Below are positions 28,901 through 35,914 of a DNA stretch of 64,000 bases, piece after piece (position 1 is the stretch's first letter; every line of letters starts with the position of its first letter). The translations under genes and the position numbers were made by a program. Source of the DNA: Aureliella helgolandensis (GTDB taxonomy: Bacteria; Planctomycetota; Planctomycetia; Pirellulales; Pirellulaceae); NCBI RefSeq assembly GCF_007752135.1, contig NZ_CP036298.1, positions 2,666,001-2,730,000 on the forward strand, written 5' to 3'. Under the pieces are notes generated by a model. That model was not told where the DNA came from, did no database searches, and saw only the letters and a program-made list of their open reading frames with translations.

Positions 28901-29401
28901 CCAGATGGCAAACTCGGTTGGGCGCAGCTGACTGCCTCAGGAGGCCACCCGGGGAACGACCGCGACCACGCAGTGATCCGCCGTTGGACAGCGCCTCGAG
29001 CCCTAGAAATTGAGCTAGAGTCTCACGTGCAGCACGAGGCAGCCGCTGGCGACGGAATCCGCGCCTTCATCGCCCATAGCCAGCGTGGCGAACTGTGGTC
29101 TGCAGCCTTCCAGCAAGAAAGCCGCGATTTTCACATCGATCGACTGGAGGTCCAACCAGGTGATCAAATCGATTTTGTCGTCGACATTGGAGAGGGACTC
29201 AACAGCGACCAATTCTTGTGGGACGTGCGTTTGAAAGAACTGAAGAGTGATCCAACCAGCTCGAATGCAACCGCTGCAACCAGCCTTAGTGAGTGGAGTT
29301 CGCTAAAGGATTTCGAATCCTCCCCTCCACAGGTATTGAACCGATGGGAGCAATTGGCACAAATCCTACTGTGTAGCAACGAATTCCTGTTTGTCGACTA
29401 G
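25997..29401 (+). CDS. Planctomycete cytochrome C/DUF1549/DUF1553 protein
   Basis: 1134 residues from ATG 25997, chosen because a signal peptide follows (PLHLLLGLLWLCLLSPPMSRG). The N-terminal module has a c-type heme motif CVECH (Cys67, Cys70, His71). DUF1549 follows (WIQTPVDAFVLAQLNK; HWARHWLDVARYSDTKGY; DIIDDRIDVVCRGMLGLTVS CARCHDHKYDP region with a second CxxCH). DUF1553 covers the C-terminal part (RFLQVLSQP; NRIWASHFGTGLVATPSDFG; NRWLWRMNPQRLSFEEFRDS; PQQALFFMNHPLI). About 150 residues near the C-terminus (WEYGYGRWDRAQRRAV onward) read like a carbohydrate-binding beta-sandwich. The family is exported and heme-bearing; its biochemical function is not established. The DUF1501 gene follows at once. 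Confidence 0.9.
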   Translation: MLHISSVVNGRQPLHLLLGLLWLCLLSPPMSRGIGGEPFASPPTPSPTGEAVDFFEKEIRPILIAHCVECHRAEDASGGFRADDSLGFQAGGDSGPAIVPGAPGSSRLIQAVRREGELVMPPDEPLAPHQVDALERWVQLGAVWPATAKPLRPASMQVIKTHWAFQPIADNPPPNVPDPDNWIQTPVDAFVLAQLNKQHIVPSPRADRRTLIRRVTYALTGLPPTPEKVAKFLNDESPQAYEALVEELLASAHYGEHWARHWLDVARYSDTKGYVYAREERNWVHAWGYRDWVIQALNKDMPYDRFLLLQLAADQVVDPHAEDLLAMGFLTLGRRFLGVQRDIIDDRIDVVCRGMLGLTVSCARCHDHKYDPIPTADYYSLYGVFNSCIESLDAIHPPGDKEAEDEVLEQRKSALREALREARTNASNRACNRVADYLFAQSELDKYPANGFDQIFQPEDLLPEFVRSWQRALRHAEQTSDPVFMAWLAFAKLDAADFQAQAVAVTQQLAESSPEQCNALVRQAFEQPPTSFREVCDRYGLLFTEVQAEWMKLLSAADGQGTQPPSALPNPAAEALRGAVLGKNAACQVPAGGIYNLETYFDSDTVTKLWKLQAEVDRRIMELGGSHRHALTLHDREHPVEPRIFLRGNPLNQGEDVPRRFLQVLSQPTSAPFEQGSGRLELAREIISPENPLTARVAVNRIWASHFGTGLVATPSDFGTRAAPPSHPQLLDWLASQFVEQEWSLKQLHRHIVLSSTFQQASRTANAHAESLDPQNRWLWRMNPQRLSFEEFRDSLLRASLQLDPTLGGAPSELFTPPYMPRRTVYGLVDRQYLPTVLRVFDFANPDLHVPQRNETTVPQQALFFMNHPLILEQAQTLAEQAGGAPEATQRVTAMFQHVFQRPPTTAELTTALQFVALEETSTVPTPSNTATDWEYGYGRWDRAQRRAVDFSRLPHFTGTAWQGGEHWPDGKLGWAQLTASGGHPGNDRDHAVIRRWTAPRALEIELESHVQHEAAAGDGIRAFIAHSQRGELWSAAFQQESRDFHIDRLEVQPGDQIDFVVDIGEGLNSDQFLWDVRLKELKSDPTSSNATAATSLSEWSSLKDFESSPPQVLNRWEQLAQILLCSNEFLFVD

Positions 29402-29435
29402 TTCCGACTCCCATACCGCACTGAATAGTATCGCC

Positions 29436-30857
29436 ATGAATTCCCACACCTCGACGCATGATTTTTCCCGTCGCCGGCTGCTAACCCGCTCCGCCTTGGG
29501 GCTTGGCGGACTCGCGCTTTCTTCAGTGCTGGCAACCGATGGTCACCTGGTCGCGGCAGAGCAACCACGAGGTTCCCTTGCAGCGCGAGCGCCACACTTT
29601 CCGGCTCGGGCAAAGCGGGTGATCCACTTCTTCCTCAACGGTGGCCCATCGCATGTCGACACGTTCGATCCCAAGCCTGCGCTGCAAAAATATGCTGGTC
29701 AGCCCTTACCGCAAACGCTCACTACGGAACGCAAGACCGGTGCGGCTTTCCCGTCGCCCTTCAAGTTCAAACGCTACGGAGAGTCGGGCATCGAAGTCAG
29801 CGAACTCTTTCACCGCACTGCTGCGCACATTGACGACATCGCTGTCATTCGCTCGATGGTCGCTCAAGTTCCCAACCATGAGCCTTCCCTCATGCTGATG
29901 AACTGTGGCGACTCGGTCCAGGCGCGGCCCAGCATGGGTGCTTGGCTACTGTATGGATTGGGAACCGAGAATCAGAATCTGCCGGGCTTTATTGCAATGT
30001 GCCCAGGGGGGCTTCCCATTAAAGACAACGAGAACTGGCAGGCTGCATTTTTACCGGGCGCCTACCAAGGCACCTACATTGACTCCAAGCACACCGAATT
30101 CAAACGCCTCATCGAAAACATCGAACATCCACACATTACTTCCACGCAACAGCAGCAGCAGTTGGACCTCCTTGCCCAGTGGAATCGGCAACATGCCGCT
30201 ACCCGCTCCGACTCCCGCCTTGATGCCCGGATTCAATCCTATGAACTGGCCTTTCGCATGCAGCGAGATGCGCAGGATGCGTTTGACGTAAGCGATGAGC
30301 CAGCGTACATGCAGGAAATGTATGGCAAGGGAGTGCATGGGCGTCAAACGCTGATCGCCCGACGCCTGCTAGAACGCGGCGTGCGCTACGTGCAACTCTG
30401 GCATGGTGCAGGCCAACCCTGGGACAATCATGACAAAATCGAAGAGAATCATCGACGCCTAGCAGGCGAAATCGACCAACCCATCGCCGCCTTGCTAACC
30501 GACCTCAAGCAGCGAGGAATGTTGGAGGAGACGCTAGTCCTGTGGGGCGGAGAATTCGGCAGAACTCCAACTGTCGAACTGAGTGGAGCTGGCGTGCCTC
30601 AGTATGGTCGCGACCATAACCACTACGGCTTCACCGTTTGGATGGCCGGAGGCGGCATCAAAGGTGGCACCGTGCATGGGGCTACCGATGAATTCGGCTT
30701 TAAAGCACAGGAGAATCCGACCTCGGTGCACGACCTTCATGCAACCATGTTGCACGCTCTAGGGCTAGACCACGAACGATTGACCTACCGTTACGGTGGC
30801 CGCGACTTCCGGCTCACCGATGTCCATGGCAAAATCTTGCACGATATTCTGGCTTAG
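29436..30857 (+). CDS. DUF1501 protein with twin-arginine signal
   Basis: 473 residues from ATG 29436, placed just before a Tat-type signal: FSRRRLLTRSALGLGGLALS. The mature part has the DUF1501 signatures VIHFFLNGGPSHVDTFDPKP, MVAQVPNHEPSLMLMNCG, VLWGGEFGRTPTVE and YGRDHNHYGFTVWMAGGGIK, the last resembling metal-binding segments of alkaline-phosphatase-superfamily enzymes. The gene begins 34 bases after the DUF1549/DUF1553 gene, the standard pairing of these families in planctomycetes. Both products are exported, probably to work together on an extracytoplasmic substrate such as a sulfated polysaccharide; the last point is inference. Confidence 0.92.
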   Translation: MNSHTSTHDFSRRRLLTRSALGLGGLALSSVLATDGHLVAAEQPRGSLAARAPHFPARAKRVIHFFLNGGPSHVDTFDPKPALQKYAGQPLPQTLTTERKTGAAFPSPFKFKRYGESGIEVSELFHRTAAHIDDIAVIRSMVAQVPNHEPSLMLMNCGDSVQARPSMGAWLLYGLGTENQNLPGFIAMCPGGLPIKDNENWQAAFLPGAYQGTYIDSKHTEFKRLIENIEHPHITSTQQQQQLDLLAQWNRQHAATRSDSRLDARIQSYELAFRMQRDAQDAFDVSDEPAYMQEMYGKGVHGRQTLIARRLLERGVRYVQLWHGAGQPWDNHDKIEENHRRLAGEIDQPIAALLTDLKQRGMLEETLVLWGGEFGRTPTVELSGAGVPQYGRDHNHYGFTVWMAGGGIKGGTVHGATDEFGFKAQENPTSVHDLHATMLHALGLDHERLTYRYGGRDFRLTDVHGKILHDILA

Positions 30858-30878
30858 CAGAAATCCACCAATGCAAAA

Positions 30879-30900
30879 CGGCGACACCAAAGTGCCGCCG
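30879..30900 (-). terminator. Terminator-like hairpin of the Cys-rich gene
   Basis: CGGCG-a-CAC, loop CAAA, GTG-c-CGCCG: an 8-pair stem with one A/C mismatch. Read on the minus strand, it is followed by TTTTGCATT, so it can end the Cys-rich protein transcript about 130 bases after its stop. It also lies just past the DUF1501 gene and may act on both strands. Confidence 0.5.
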
Positions 30901-31031
30901 CTGAATTCTAGAGATCGTCGGAACATGAGCCAGCAGGTGGAATGCTGCTGCTCAATTGGCATCAGTGGACTACCGAGGTAGCGTTCTGCACCTTCGACGA
31001 TACGGCTCAACCGCTAGTTGAGCCAAGGCAA

Positions 31032-31544
31032 TTACATGCCACATCCGCAGCTAGGAGCAGCTTCGCAACCACAGCTAGGGGCAACGTCACAGCAGCTGGT
31101 GCGGCAAGCACGCTTAGCAGCACAACGAGCCTTGATGCGAGCTAGCAGGCCAACTCGGGCACAAGGATCACAGCAAACGTCAACTTCACAACCACAGCTA
31201 GGTGCTGGTGCACAGCAAACAGGTGCTGGAGCAGGAGCACAGCAAACAGGAGCTGGTTCGCAGCAAACTGGTGCAGCGTCGCAGCAGCTTGGAGCAGGTG
31301 CACAGCAAGCTCGCTTGGCAGCACAATGAGCCTTGATGCGGGCTAGCAGACCAACTCGGCCACAAGGATCACAGCAAGGGTCAACTTCACAGCCACCACA
31401 GCTTGGCATGGCAATTTCGCAACCGCAGCTAGGAGCGGTATCACAACAACCTCGGTTGTGACCGAATAGACCGGCGCTTGCACTGGATGGAGCCAGACAG
31501 AAACTAGCGGCAAGTGCCAAGGAAGCGAGGATACGTACGGACAT
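31032..31544 (-). CDS. Secreted cysteine-rich repeat protein
   Basis: 170 residues from ATG 31542-31544, with GGAG seven bases upstream. The signal peptide MSVRILASLALAASFCLAPS ends at SASA near residue 24. The mature ~146 residues contain 33 Cys. Two copies of a unit built as CEVD-x-CCDPC-x-RVGLLARIKA-x-CAAKRAC are separated by Pro/Ala stretches with CC pairs (APAPSCC, APVCCEP). The end is again Cys/Gly-rich (SCGCEAAPSCGCGM). The Cys/Pro content and export suggest a disulfide-linked structural protein of the cell envelope; older biochemical work described planctomycete envelopes rich in cystine and proline. That role is inference. A metal-binding role cannot be excluded. Confidence 0.85.
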   Translation of the reverse strand: MSVRILASLALAASFCLAPSSASAGLFGHNRGCCDTAPSCGCEIAMPSCGGCEVDPCCDPCGRVGLLARIKAHCAAKRACCAPAPSCCDAAPVCCEPAPVCCAPAPAPVCCAPAPSCGCEVDVCCDPCARVGLLARIKARCAAKRACRTSCCDVAPSCGCEAAPSCGCGM

Positions 31545-32052
31545 TTGGAGTCTCCACAATTGGATTGTTAAAGGGGTGGTCCCGCAACGCTTTCGACAGG
31601 CTCATTGAATTCGAAGCCGACAACCGCTTGGTGTTTGGCCGGAACTTCGAAATGAGGTGCCTTGAGCACGGTTCCATATACATTCTTCCGCTCAAGTATT
31701 CGGCCACGGAATCCCTCAATGCCTACCAAATCAGACAATTTTAGCTAGCACTCCATCTTTACCAGTTCCAATTATCTCCCCTAGTCCGACTTTTCCAATT
31801 GTATTGGACCGGTTTACACAGGCGGGGGACGCCATGCGAAAATACCCCCCACCGGAGGATGTTGCCCGAAGCTAGACAACGAAAGATGGCGTTCTCCAAA
31901 ATTGAGTCGTGAAAACGCGCAAACACCGCAACTCAAGTTACCCCAGGGGTAGTGAACGAGCTAGCAAGCCCAATCGAACCGCCAAAATTCTGGGGCGCTG
32001 CTCCCAAACACGGCGTTGCCTCCCCGACAAGTTGCCTCCCCTAGAAACGCGG
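31545..32052. other. Intergenic region between the Cys-rich gene and the insertion sequence
   Basis: 508 bases. The part nearest the Cys-rich gene should hold its promoter. Frames here (for example 31514-31744 plus) overlap that gene and show no protein character. No matching direct repeat to the right flank of the insertion sequence was seen. Confidence 0.35.
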
Positions 32053-32141
32053 GTGTCTGACAAATACCTATGGCGCGAAAGATGGGCAGGGGGCATAATA
32101 TAGGGTGTTCCTTTTTCCCCGTTTAGTGAGGAGTGAATGCC

Positions 32142-32420
32142 ATGGGAAGTTCGAAAGTGGATCGCGAAGGTTTGAAAGCTACGCTGCAAGCCGAATTCGA
32201 AGCGACGCTCAATGCGGTAGTTGATTCGATTGATAACGCTCGCGATGGTGCTTGGATCGAAGACAGCGAAGGACTCAGTCGTCAGGCTTTGGATCGTTTC
32301 CGGCAACAGGTCTATGAGGCAGCCTTACAAGCGAAGATTAATGCGGTGGAAGCCGCTTTTTCCCCCTCCGAAGAGCGCGACGGGAGTTCGAGCACGGAAC
32401 AAGGGACGCCAACTACGTAG
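32142..32420 (+). CDS. ISKra4 transposase, N-terminal frame (orfA)
   Basis: 92 residues from ATG 32142, with GAGGAG nine bases upstream; GTG 32133 is a weaker alternative. The helical N-terminal part of the transposase is here (LKATLQAEFEATLNAVVDSI, FRQQVYEAALQAKINAVEAA). The frame reaches the sequence TTTTTCCCCCT at 32357-32367. Just before its own stop at 32420 the sequence of the full transposase continues in the +1 frame. It should be made mainly as the first part of a fusion with the downstream frame. Confidence 0.7.
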   Translation: MGSSKVDREGLKATLQAEFEATLNAVVDSIDNARDGAWIEDSEGLSRQALDRFRQQVYEAALQAKINAVEAAFSPSEERDGSSSTEQGTPTT

Positions 32421-33618
32421 CCTCTTGACTGAGAACGGCCGTGTGCAACTAAAGCGTGTTCGGTGGGCAGTTCAAGACGAAACCAGCAGCACACCGATCG
32501 ATGCCTTGCTGGATGAAGCAGAGAAAAGCTTCACGTGCGGGATACGTGAGATGCTTTGTCGTTTGAATCAAAGTTCCTCCAGCTTTGTAAAGACTGCGGC
32601 CAATATCGCTCGTTTATCATCGATCGACATTAGCGGCGAAAGCGTACGGCAATTGGTCGAGTACGAAGGTCGCAAGGTAACCAACCAGCTAACGCGAGGG
32701 GGCATTGATATTGGCTGGTCGTCGGCAGACTGCACGTTGGAAAATGTTCCCCAGAAGTCGTCGGCCAGTTCATCAGCCGCATCTGGCGCAGTGAATGATC
32801 AACAAAAACCAACCCCAACTCGGGTTTATGTCGGCTGCGACGGAGTGAAGGTACCGGTCGTTACTCAAGCCGAGAAGACTAAGCGTCGCACTACGATCAA
32901 ACTGAAACGTCGACGTAGTGGAAAGAAATGTCGGCCGTTGCCAGCAGCTCGAGCAGGTTCGGATCAACAGTACAAGGAAGCAAGAATCGTAGTTGCTTAC
33001 AACGAATCTCAGACGCTCCGGCTTGTGATAGCTACCCGCGGTGATTGCGAAGTCACTGGGCGCTTGATGCGAAGTATGGCGACGACCATCAAACTAGATG
33101 AAGCGACTGAGTCCATTGCAAATATCGATGGCGCTCCATGGATACGCAACCAATTGGAGTTTCACAACATTGTGGATAAAATCAACTTGGATTACTACCA
33201 CATGAAAGACAACGCACAAAAGGCGCGTCGCGAGATGTTCGGCGAGGATGAATCGGGAGCCACATGGTTAACGGCATTGACCAACATCCTGATGGAACAG
33301 GGAGTCGACGCACTGCTGAGTGAGCTGCTTACTCAGAAACTCACGTGCTCAGGTCGACGCCTTCAAGCCTTGGAGCAATTGATCGGATATATTTCGGAGC
33401 GTCGTGAAATCATTCGTTATCGCGAACTTCGCGCTCGCGGCATTCAGATCGGCAGTGGTCCGACCGAGGCCCAATGCAAAACTACCACACAACGGGTCAA
33501 AGGCCGAGGTCGCCGGTGGGATTTCGCCAATGCCGAGTGCATGATGAACCTCGCTGCACTCGAAGCGAGTAACCTCTGGGACAATTACTGGGGAAATCAT
33601 GCAAAAAATGCTGCCTAA
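32221..33618 (+). CDS. ISKra4 transposase, catalytic frame (orfB)
   Basis: This frame is open from 32221 to the stop at 33616-33618, but its first ~45 codons overlap orfA and look like out-of-frame sequence. Family similarity begins near NKGRQLRSLLTENGRVQLKR, just after the candidate shift site. DDE residues are likely in VYVGCDGVKVP (first Asp), NIDGAPWIRNQ (second Asp) and GSGPTEAQCKTTTQR (Glu). A joined product from 32142 with +1 slippage would be about 490 residues. No separate start with a good ribosome site was seen, which supports a fusion. Confidence 0.8.
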   Translation: MIRLITLAMVLGSKTAKDSVVRLWIVSGNRSMRQPYKRRLMRWKPLFPPPKSATGVRARNKGRQLRSLLTENGRVQLKRVRWAVQDETSSTPIDALLDEAEKSFTCGIREMLCRLNQSSSSFVKTAANIARLSSIDISGESVRQLVEYEGRKVTNQLTRGGIDIGWSSADCTLENVPQKSSASSSAASGAVNDQQKPTPTRVYVGCDGVKVPVVTQAEKTKRRTTIKLKRRRSGKKCRPLPAARAGSDQQYKEARIVVAYNESQTLRLVIATRGDCEVTGRLMRSMATTIKLDEATESIANIDGAPWIRNQLEFHNIVDKINLDYYHMKDNAQKARREMFGEDESGATWLTALTNILMEQGVDALLSELLTQKLTCSGRRLQALEQLIGYISERREIIRYRELRARGIQIGSGPTEAQCKTTTQRVKGRGRRWDFANAECMMNLAALEASNLWDNYWGNHAKNAA

Positions 33619-33646
33619 AAGTTGTCCAGAAACTTTGGTCAGACAC

Positions 33647-34175
33647 TGACTTCTTGACTTCTTGACTTCTTGGCTTCTTGGCTTCTTGGCTTCTTGGCTT
33701 CTTGGCTTCTTGGCGAAATGGCGAAATGGCGAAATGGCGAAATGGCGAAATGGCTAACAACGCTCGGGCAGCGACGAGCCGCCGGCGGGCTGAGGATCGT
33801 GAGGTTGGGAATGGACAGGACGCTATGCCGCCCCAGGCAGTCCGACTCGCTACGGCAACTGTCTAGGCCTGGGGCCGTTCAGCTCCAATAATCGCTCCCC
33901 TAGCAGCAAAAGGCGTATTGCACGCGCTGGAGTGGGATTCCCTGGGAGAAACCACGTGCTAGGATTGAAACGTGCCCAAATTCTGCTGTTGAGAGGGCCT
34001 GCATCGGTTGTTGCCAATGCGGCAGGCGATGCGGTATGGGGTTACAATGAGGCGGCTCGTGGTGGTGTAAACTGGCACGGGCCCTCAGACGTCGCTGAAT
34101 GCCACGGCAGGGAACCTCCGCGTTTTCTACGGCAAGTCTAGAGAATCGAATGCTTACCTCAAGAATTGTGAGTCG
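33647..34175. other. Intergenic region upstream of htrA with the 8-bp array
   Basis: 529 bases. The tandem array occupies the first ~105 bases. Later, GCCCCAGGC (33830-33838) and GCCTGGGGC (33867-33875) form an inverted repeat with a 28-base loop that might be a terminator or regulatory hairpin. The htrA promoter should lie in the last part. Confidence 0.4.
33648..33751. repeat. Tandem 8-bp microsatellite of 13 units
   Basis: Three copies of GACTTCTT (33648-33671), five of GGCTTCTT (33672-33711) and five of GGCGAAAT (33712-33751), all in the same 8-base register with no interruptions; a partial GGCTAACA follows. The array starts one base after the insertion sequence. The blocks differ by substitution and were then expanded separately. 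Because 8 is not a multiple of 3, all frames cycle, so short translated frames here (periodic Trp/Leu or Lys/Pro peptides) are not taken as genes. Confidence 0.92.
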
Positions 34176-35507
34176 ATGAATAGTATGAGATGGAAACCCA
34201 TTCATGGTGGGATCGCTTTCGGGTTTTCCCTATGGACCATGTTGTGTCTGGCTGATGAGGGGCCTGCGGGAGCGGCTATCGAATCGGATTCGGCTATCGC
34301 AACTGCGGTGATCGAACTCGATACCGATCCGACGGCAGAAGAGCAATCCGCAGCTCAGGCCCCCCCCGCGCAGGCCTTGGAGGCTCCCGTAGCCCAGGAG
34401 GCACCTCCGAGACCGGCAGTCGAGGAGCAAACGCCAGATGCGACTACCACGCTCGAAACCTCCCCTGCTCCGGAAGCTCTCGCGGCAACTGCTACGGCGA
34501 CCGCCACTCCCGAATTGGTTGGGGCACGGGCGCTGTCCTTGGCCTTTCGCCGCTCGGCCGAAAGAACTTTGCCAGCCGTGGTGACGATCCTCACCCGATC
34601 CAAGGAAGCCAGTGCTAAACAATCGGCCGTGCTAGGCATTATTGGCGGTGAGGATGAGCAGATTTTTGACTCTATGGGAAGTGGCGTCATCATTAGTCCC
34701 GATGGATTGGTGTTGACCAACAACCATGTGATCCAGAACGCCTCGAGAATCGATGTGCGGCTAGCGGATGGACGGCAGTTCACCGCTCAGGATCCGGTAA
34801 GCGATCCTGCCAGCGACGTGGCCATCCTCAAGATTCCCGGGCAGCATCTACCAACTGCCGAACTGGGAGATTCAACCGATCTCTTTGTGGGAGAATGGGT
34901 GCTGGCAATTGGTAGTCCCTTTCAAATTGAATCGTCGGTGAGCGCCGGAATCATTAGTGGTACGGGCCGTCGTCGCAGTCTATCGTCGGTCGTCGCAGGC
35001 CAGTTCATTCAAACCGATGCAGCGATCAATCCTGGAAATTCAGGAGGACCGCTGATCGATCTCGAGGGTCGCGTAATTGGCATCAACACCGCGATCTCTT
35101 CGCGAACGGGTGGATTCCAGGGAATTGGATTTGCAATCCCCATCTCACGGGCGAGTTGGATTAAAGACGAATTGTTGGAATTTGGACGGGTTCGGCGGGG
35201 CTATGCAGGCGTCCGCACGAGTGATGTGACACTGGAGGTTGGCGATGTGTCGAGCAGTGGGGCAGGGCGGCACTCGCGTCCGCTGGGGGCGTACGTGCGT
35301 TCGGTGGTGCCCGATTACCCTGCCTACCTGGCTGGTTTGAAGTCGGGGGATATTATTCTCGAATTTGCCGATCAACGGGTCGATTCCAAGGGAGATTTTG
35401 CGGAGATCGTGCAACAATCTCCGCTCGACAAACCGCTGCCAATCGTCATCCAACGCGCCGGGCAACGGCAGACGCTGACCATGACGTTGGTGGAACGACC
35501 CAAGTAG
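34176..35507 (+). CDS. HtrA/DegP-family serine protease with one PDZ domain
   Basis: 443 residues from ATG 34176; ATG 34185 is an alternative. A signal sequence (IAFGFSLWTMLCLADEG) is followed by an Ala/Pro/Glu-rich linker to about residue 115. The trypsin-like domain has His184 (LTNNHVIQNA), Asp214 (DPASDVAILKI) and Ser289 (INPGNSGGPLIDL). A single PDZ domain follows (AYLAGLKSGDIILEF). HtrA proteases degrade or refold misfolded proteins outside the cytoplasm. It is probably monocistronic, with the next gene 407 bases away. Confidence 0.93.
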   Translation: MNSMRWKPIHGGIAFGFSLWTMLCLADEGPAGAAIESDSAIATAVIELDTDPTAEEQSAAQAPPAQALEAPVAQEAPPRPAVEEQTPDATTTLETSPAPEALAATATATATPELVGARALSLAFRRSAERTLPAVVTILTRSKEASAKQSAVLGIIGGEDEQIFDSMGSGVIISPDGLVLTNNHVIQNASRIDVRLADGRQFTAQDPVSDPASDVAILKIPGQHLPTAELGDSTDLFVGEWVLAIGSPFQIESSVSAGIISGTGRRRSLSSVVAGQFIQTDAAINPGNSGGPLIDLEGRVIGINTAISSRTGGFQGIGFAIPISRASWIKDELLEFGRVRRGYAGVRTSDVTLEVGDVSSSGAGRHSRPLGAYVRSVVPDYPAYLAGLKSGDIILEFADQRVDSKGDFAEIVQQSPLDKPLPIVIQRAGQRQTLTMTLVERPK

Positions 35508-35914
35508 ATCCCAACTGCAAATTGTCTCCCTGTGGAACATTCGTTTGGTGGGCTGGTGGTTTGAGGCCGAGTAGCGCGGGGCAGGTGGATTGCGGCTGTG
35601 CGACCGACCATCCCACTGCTGAGCAGGTTGTCGGACGCATGAGCGGACGAAGCTCGCCGCCGGCGCAACGGATCCCGAACAACCTATGCACGGACGGTGG
35701 CTAGTGCCATGCCGCTCGCCAAACTAATGAGATCCATAGGAGCGGCGCAAACGACGATCCGCTGCGCAAGGCAGATGTTGCTGCTGCGGCAGGCGACGTG
35801 GATGGGGCGGTTTTTGCCGCCGCCGCTCTCCGTCCAATCCTCAATGAACGAGCACAACCGGTTACCTTCACGAACCGCTCCGCGATTGATACAACCCCTC
35901 CAAGGATAGAGTAG
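35508..35914. other. Intergenic region upstream of the double-propeller gene
   Basis: 407 bases between htrA and the 1503-residue gene. Short frames show no family resemblance. A ribosome-binding-like AAGGATAGAG precedes ATG 35915. No terminator-like hairpin stood out. Confidence 0.35.

Larger units (their letters stand above)
32053..33646 (+). mobile_element. ISKra4-family insertion sequence
   Basis: About 1594 bases carrying two overlapping transposase frames. Imperfect terminal inverted repeats start GTGTCTGAC at 32053-32061 and end GTCAGACAC at 33638-33646; a few further bases match with one gap (AAAT against CAAAG). The flanks ACGCGG on the left and TGACTT on the right show no obvious target duplication, so exact ends and integrity need comparison with related copies. 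The transposase frames are intact, so the element may be active. Confidence 0.75.

Noticed and set aside
33830-33875. Inverted repeat GCCCCAGGC/GCCTGGGGC
   Set aside because: The loop is 28 bases and no T run follows; not enough to call a terminator or riboswitch.
33497-33891. Several frames on both strands across the 8-bp array
   Set aside because: They encode simple periodic peptides and are explained by the tandem repeat.
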